In this document: positions 60,809-64,000 of the stretch, one piece after another | How positions within the stretch are numbered: position 1 is the first letter of the stretch | How the letters are laid out: the number at the start of each line of letters is the position of its first letter | Assembly (NCBI RefSeq): GCF_029227915.1 | Contig: NC_079883.1 | Coordinates: 2,976,001 to 3,040,000, forward strand | Source of the DNA: Hydractinia symbiolongicarpus | Taxonomy: Eukaryota > Cnidaria > Hydrozoa > Anthoathecata > Hydractiniidae | Reading direction: 5' to 3' | Length of the DNA: 64,000 bases | Position numbers and translations under genes: made by a program | Notes under the pieces: model-generated | Seen by the model: only the letters and a program-made list of their open reading frames with translations | What the model was told of the DNA's origin: nothing | Databases searched by the model: none

Positions 60809-63800
60809 ATGAAGCGTCAGCAATGCTCAAACTGTATGTTTTCCAGTTGGTACCATAATTTTAAAAATTGTACATTTAAAAGTAAAATTATTAAACTGAC
60901 TTCGGACTTTATTGATTATTTAAACAGTGATGGGATTATTTTGCCAGTTGTTGAAGAGACAAGATACTCAAATACCTTAGAAGAGTATTCTGATGAAGAT
61001 GACTGGAACAGTGATGACAGAGACACTGATGTGATTCCAAGCTTTCCTCAACTAAAACTTGAAGTTGATAATGCTATTAAAGAATTAGGTAAGAAACTAT
61101 TTTTGTTTACATGTAATAGCAGCATAAGTATCTTTATTATTCAGCGCTTAAAATAAATATTTGACCACTGACCGTCGGAGACTCAAAATGGCCGGTCAAA
61201 TTGAATTTTTCGGTTTTAATCACGAAATTTGATATTTATTCCACTTTATTGTTTTAAATTATTCTTCCTCCCTGATGAAATACAAGTCCCATTGACCTAC
61301 CTTCACGTTGGTGTACTTCGTCAATACACAATGAACGATAATTAGTCAACTTTGCTTCCCTCGCGCTCATAAAAGCAACGTAAAACACGAAGTTACCGCA
61401 GTTGCTTCGGCAAAAAAATTGCTGGCGTTATTTTGTTGTGAAATTTAAATGAATGCCACGATCAAAAACGGTCGGTGTTTTATGAAGAACGTAAGGTATA
61501 GAGAACATTAAAGTCGGCCCCTTTCCTTCATGCTGACACTCTTATGCTCGGCTGGTGCATTACACTGAGACTCGAACGAAAGACGGAAGCACATTTGGAA
61601 CCATGCCACAAGTCAGTCCGGCCTTCATCGTCACAGAGAATACTGCGAGAAGAGTGCGCACCCCTGCAAGTTAAATATAACCAGAACATGGGAGAGGTTA
61701 GGTGTCCTGTATCTTAATACAGCTTTCGGACGAATTTTCTTGTAATGTAATACCAAAGAAAAAACATGTTAAACAAAGTTCAAAAAATCTTTTTAAAAGG
61801 GGAAAGAGAAATCAAATATGTTTAGTAATAATAATCGAAAAAAATGTATATCGTATTAAAAAAAAATCCAGAAGTTCTGTGTCCCACACGACACAGCAGG
61901 CAATAAGTCAGCCCTGCCCTCGGTTTTGTGAGAAAAGATGTTCTGCGAAGACTAACAATTGAGTCTTCTGTACAGTTTTGCTTCATGTTAAGCTGTGCCT
62001 ATGACAAGCATTTTCGAAGCATGCCACCGGCAACTTCTGCGATATACAACCTAATGAATTCATCTCGAAACATAAAAAGCCAGTAACATTCGAAAAGAAC
62101 AACAGGTGTTATTATGCAATGTAACATATTCAATTTCTAAAAATAATTCATTTTTAAACGCGCATGTTTTTCATTAAAATTCCGAACTTTAGTCATTTTT
62201 TTCTTTGATTTTTAGTATAGTAAATAATTACTTTATACAAACATTACAGACATTCCAGGTGCGCATTATTGAAGTGACTAAAGTGTTTTTGGTCCATGAT
62301 TGAAAACGCTGCTCTATTGTCTATATAAAGGTATAATAACCTTGAAGATAAAAGTAGTTTTTAAAAAATTTTCACAGTTTGTCTAGACTAATTTTAAGCT
62401 CTTCAACATTTTTCAACGTTTGACTTTAAAACCACTGATGTATGTATCTGCTGCACATTGGCAATTAACTTTTTTTAGCATAAATTGTAAGTCTTTGGAA
62501 AATCCACAAGAGTTCACCCTTCCCTACTCCCATCTGCCATCTTTGGCTCACAAACAGACGAGAATTTTAACTAATTGGCAATCAATTTCTGGCAAATGCC
62601 AGGATTTTTAGTGACAGTTTTTAGTGATTGCTAACTTTCATCTAAAAAGAAATGAAATTTTTATTATGACATAGCAATGTGATAGCATTTTAAGTTGTGT
62701 CTAAACCCCTTGATACATTATTTTATCTTATTTACTTCAGGTTTAATAAAGTTAACTTCTTCAATGTTTGTTTATTTCTTATTAGAATTTTATTGTTTTT
62801 AAAGATGCTGATTGATTTAAGATTTTGATACTGAACTCATTGATTTAAAAATATATAAACAACCGATTTAATTACATCCTGCATATCCACGTAGTGATCT
62901 ATCTGTGTCAGAAACTGTTTGGTTAGCTAGGGTGTACAGGTTTTCTTTGAAAAGTCTTTTATTGGTTTATGTTTCCCCGGGTGCATAATCCACGCATTTG
63001 TTAGAAACATATGATTGTCAGACTGCTGGGCATGATTCTTGCAATCATACGTTTTAAAAGTAGCAATCTTACAATCATCAGGTTGAAAAATGTTATTTTA
63101 AGCACTCGTTTATTAGGCTATAAAAATTTACTGCCAGAAATTTTGACCCAGATAGATCACTATGTGGATATGCAAGATGTAATTAAATTGGTAGTTTTTA
63201 TTTATTTTTTTATTTCAAGCTCTGATTTATTAGGTTATAAAGAAATGCACCGGCATATTTCCCATTATGTAAATTTTGCCTGTTGGCATAAAGTTGAAAT
63301 TACCCTTGGCTTAAGCGCAACCATTTTGCAAAGAGACAGAAATGGCTATTGTTATAGAGATTATTTATAATGTCTTTAAAAATTCTGTGTAACACTGCAT
63401 TTCTCGGCTTTCTACAAGTGGTTTTATTATCAAAGTATTTGTAACACAGAAATAAATAGATTTATATTTGAAACTTATTTATCATATATTAAACTTTGTT
63501 TTTAAATTAATCTTGCTTACTATAAAATATTTTGCACCAACAAATTTTGTTGACAAATCGTTCTTTCGCTTTGCCTAATTTTCATTTACATCTGTTTTCT
63601 TGCAGGTGGAGCGGTGTTTCCAAAACTCAACTGGAGTTCACCGAAAGATGCAGCATGGATTACTCATAATGGTACTCTTAAATGTTCATCATTCAATGAT
63701 ATTTGTCTGTTACTAAAAAGCTCTGATTTCGTTACTCATGACTTAACAAGTGCTTACGATTATTGTGAAGATTCAACGGAACCACATCCTAAAGACCAGT

Positions 63801-64000
63801 TTGAATTAGTTTTGCGTGAATGGTGTGATGTTATGCCAGGAATGGAGTTTCGTTGCTTCGTAAGGCAAAACAAGTTAGTTGGAATATCTCAAAGGCATTA
63901 TTCACAATTCTTTGATTACTTAGTAAAAAACAAAAATGTATATGTCGAAGAAATTATTGATTTTTATAATTCGAAGCTTAAGTGCAAGTTTGCTGATTTG
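60809..64000 (+). CDS. CDC123: CDC123 (eIF2 assembly chaperone), 5' part, truncated by window end
   Basis: CDC123 is an ATP-grasp-fold protein that promotes assembly of the eIF2 heterotrimer by acting on the gamma subunit. Two coding exons are present: 60809-61088 and 63606 to at least 64000 (no stop and no donor before the window end). Phase closes (TTA G | GT GGA). Exon 1 gives QQCSNCMFSSWYHNFKN and an acidic stretch, EEYSDEDDWNSDDRDTD. Exon 2 gives GAVFPKLNWSSPKDAAWI, SLKCSSFNDICLLL-like sequence, SSDFVTHDLTSAYDYCED, FELVLREWCDVMPGMEFRCF, and VRQNKLVGISQRHYSQFFDY. These are the D123 family blocks with the basic Lys/Arg residues of the nucleotide site. About 225 residues are visible of roughly 335 in human. 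The intervening intron is 2.5 kb and holds unrelated open segments. Confidence 0.95.
61089..63605. other. Intron 1 of CDC123
   Basis: 2.5-kb intron. A GC-richer repeat-like block lies at about 61150-61690, with CGGTCAAATTGAATTTTTCG-like phrases. A 120-codon open segment at 63011-63370 has weak resemblance to the N-terminal region of animal transposon integrases (LLGYKNLLPEI, LLGYKEMHRHISHYVNF). No complete mobile element can be outlined. Confidence 0.45.
63011..63370 (+). pseudogene. Possible degenerate transposon integrase fragment
   Basis: The open segment contains LLGYKNLLPEI and LLGYKEMHRHISHYVNF. These recall the GYR-x-M helix-turn-helix block that precedes the integrase core in a widespread animal transposon family. 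The catalytic core is absent. The two similar LLGYK phrases suggest internal duplication or two nested remnants. The segment is inside CDC123 intron 1. This is low-confidence pattern resemblance only. Confidence 0.22.

Noticed and set aside
61702-61962. 86-codon plus-strand ORF in CDC123 intron 1
   Set aside because: Low-complexity Lys/Ser-rich translation, no family match, and it cannot be joined in phase between the two CDC123 exons without breaking the conserved LGGAVFPKLNW junction.
1-64000. CRISPR arrays, operons, rRNA genes
   Set aside because: The window is eukaryotic; the tandem arrays present lack the repeat-spacer pattern, and no rRNA-like sequence was seen.

Overview
This is a eukaryotic, metazoan-type window. 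It is AT-rich, its genes are split into many short exons with GT..AG introns, and it carries dispersed MITE-like and tRNA-derived SINE-like repeats. The style (introns of 60 bp to 2.5 kb, an NXPE-like gene, short hairpin repeats) fits an early-branching animal, with a cnidarian (possibly a hydrozoan) as best guess. The species cannot be named from sequence alone. Most short open frames here are introns or shadows. The real genes were found by joining exons across splice sites so that the phase closes.

Layout: (1) 28288->227, minus strand: a complete spatacsin (SPG11) orthologue of about 46 coding exons and about 2,530 residues. (2) 28584->34649, plus strand: legumain (LGMN), 15 exons, 426 residues, catalytic His and Cys intact. 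Genes 1 and 2 are head to head, with start codons 295 bp apart, and the shared promoter holds a palindromic TCACGTGA E-box. (3) 40771->35583, minus: an NXPE-like (PC-esterase superfamily) protein, 5 exons, about 450 residues, with GDC where the family expects GDS. (4) 45957 or 45882->43058, minus: a Speedy/RINGO CDK activator, 6 exons. (5) 52915->59328, plus: PRPF39, a U1 snRNP-associated HAT-repeat splicing factor, 13 coding exons, 684 residues. (6) 60809->beyond 64000, plus: CDC123, the eIF2 assembly chaperone, first two coding exons, truncated by the window end.

The spaces between and inside genes hold terminal-inverted-repeat elements (12500-12947, 27519-28053, 38855-39239, 39922-40179), two copies of one SINE-like family (41558-41853 and 46210-46445), a 52-bp minisatellite with a 210-bp higher-order period just upstream of PRPF39, and several short tandem arrays.

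Functionally the window is a set of housekeeping and lysosome genes, not a dedicated cluster. The one pairing that suggests co-regulation is SPG11-LGMN: both products act at the lysosome and share a short promoter with a TFEB/MITF-type (CLEAR-like) site. I did not find a clearly new biological system. The best leads are this promoter, the Ser-to-Cys change in the NXPE-like protein, possible spliced-leader acceptors directly upstream of three start codons, and a triplicated splice acceptor in legumain.
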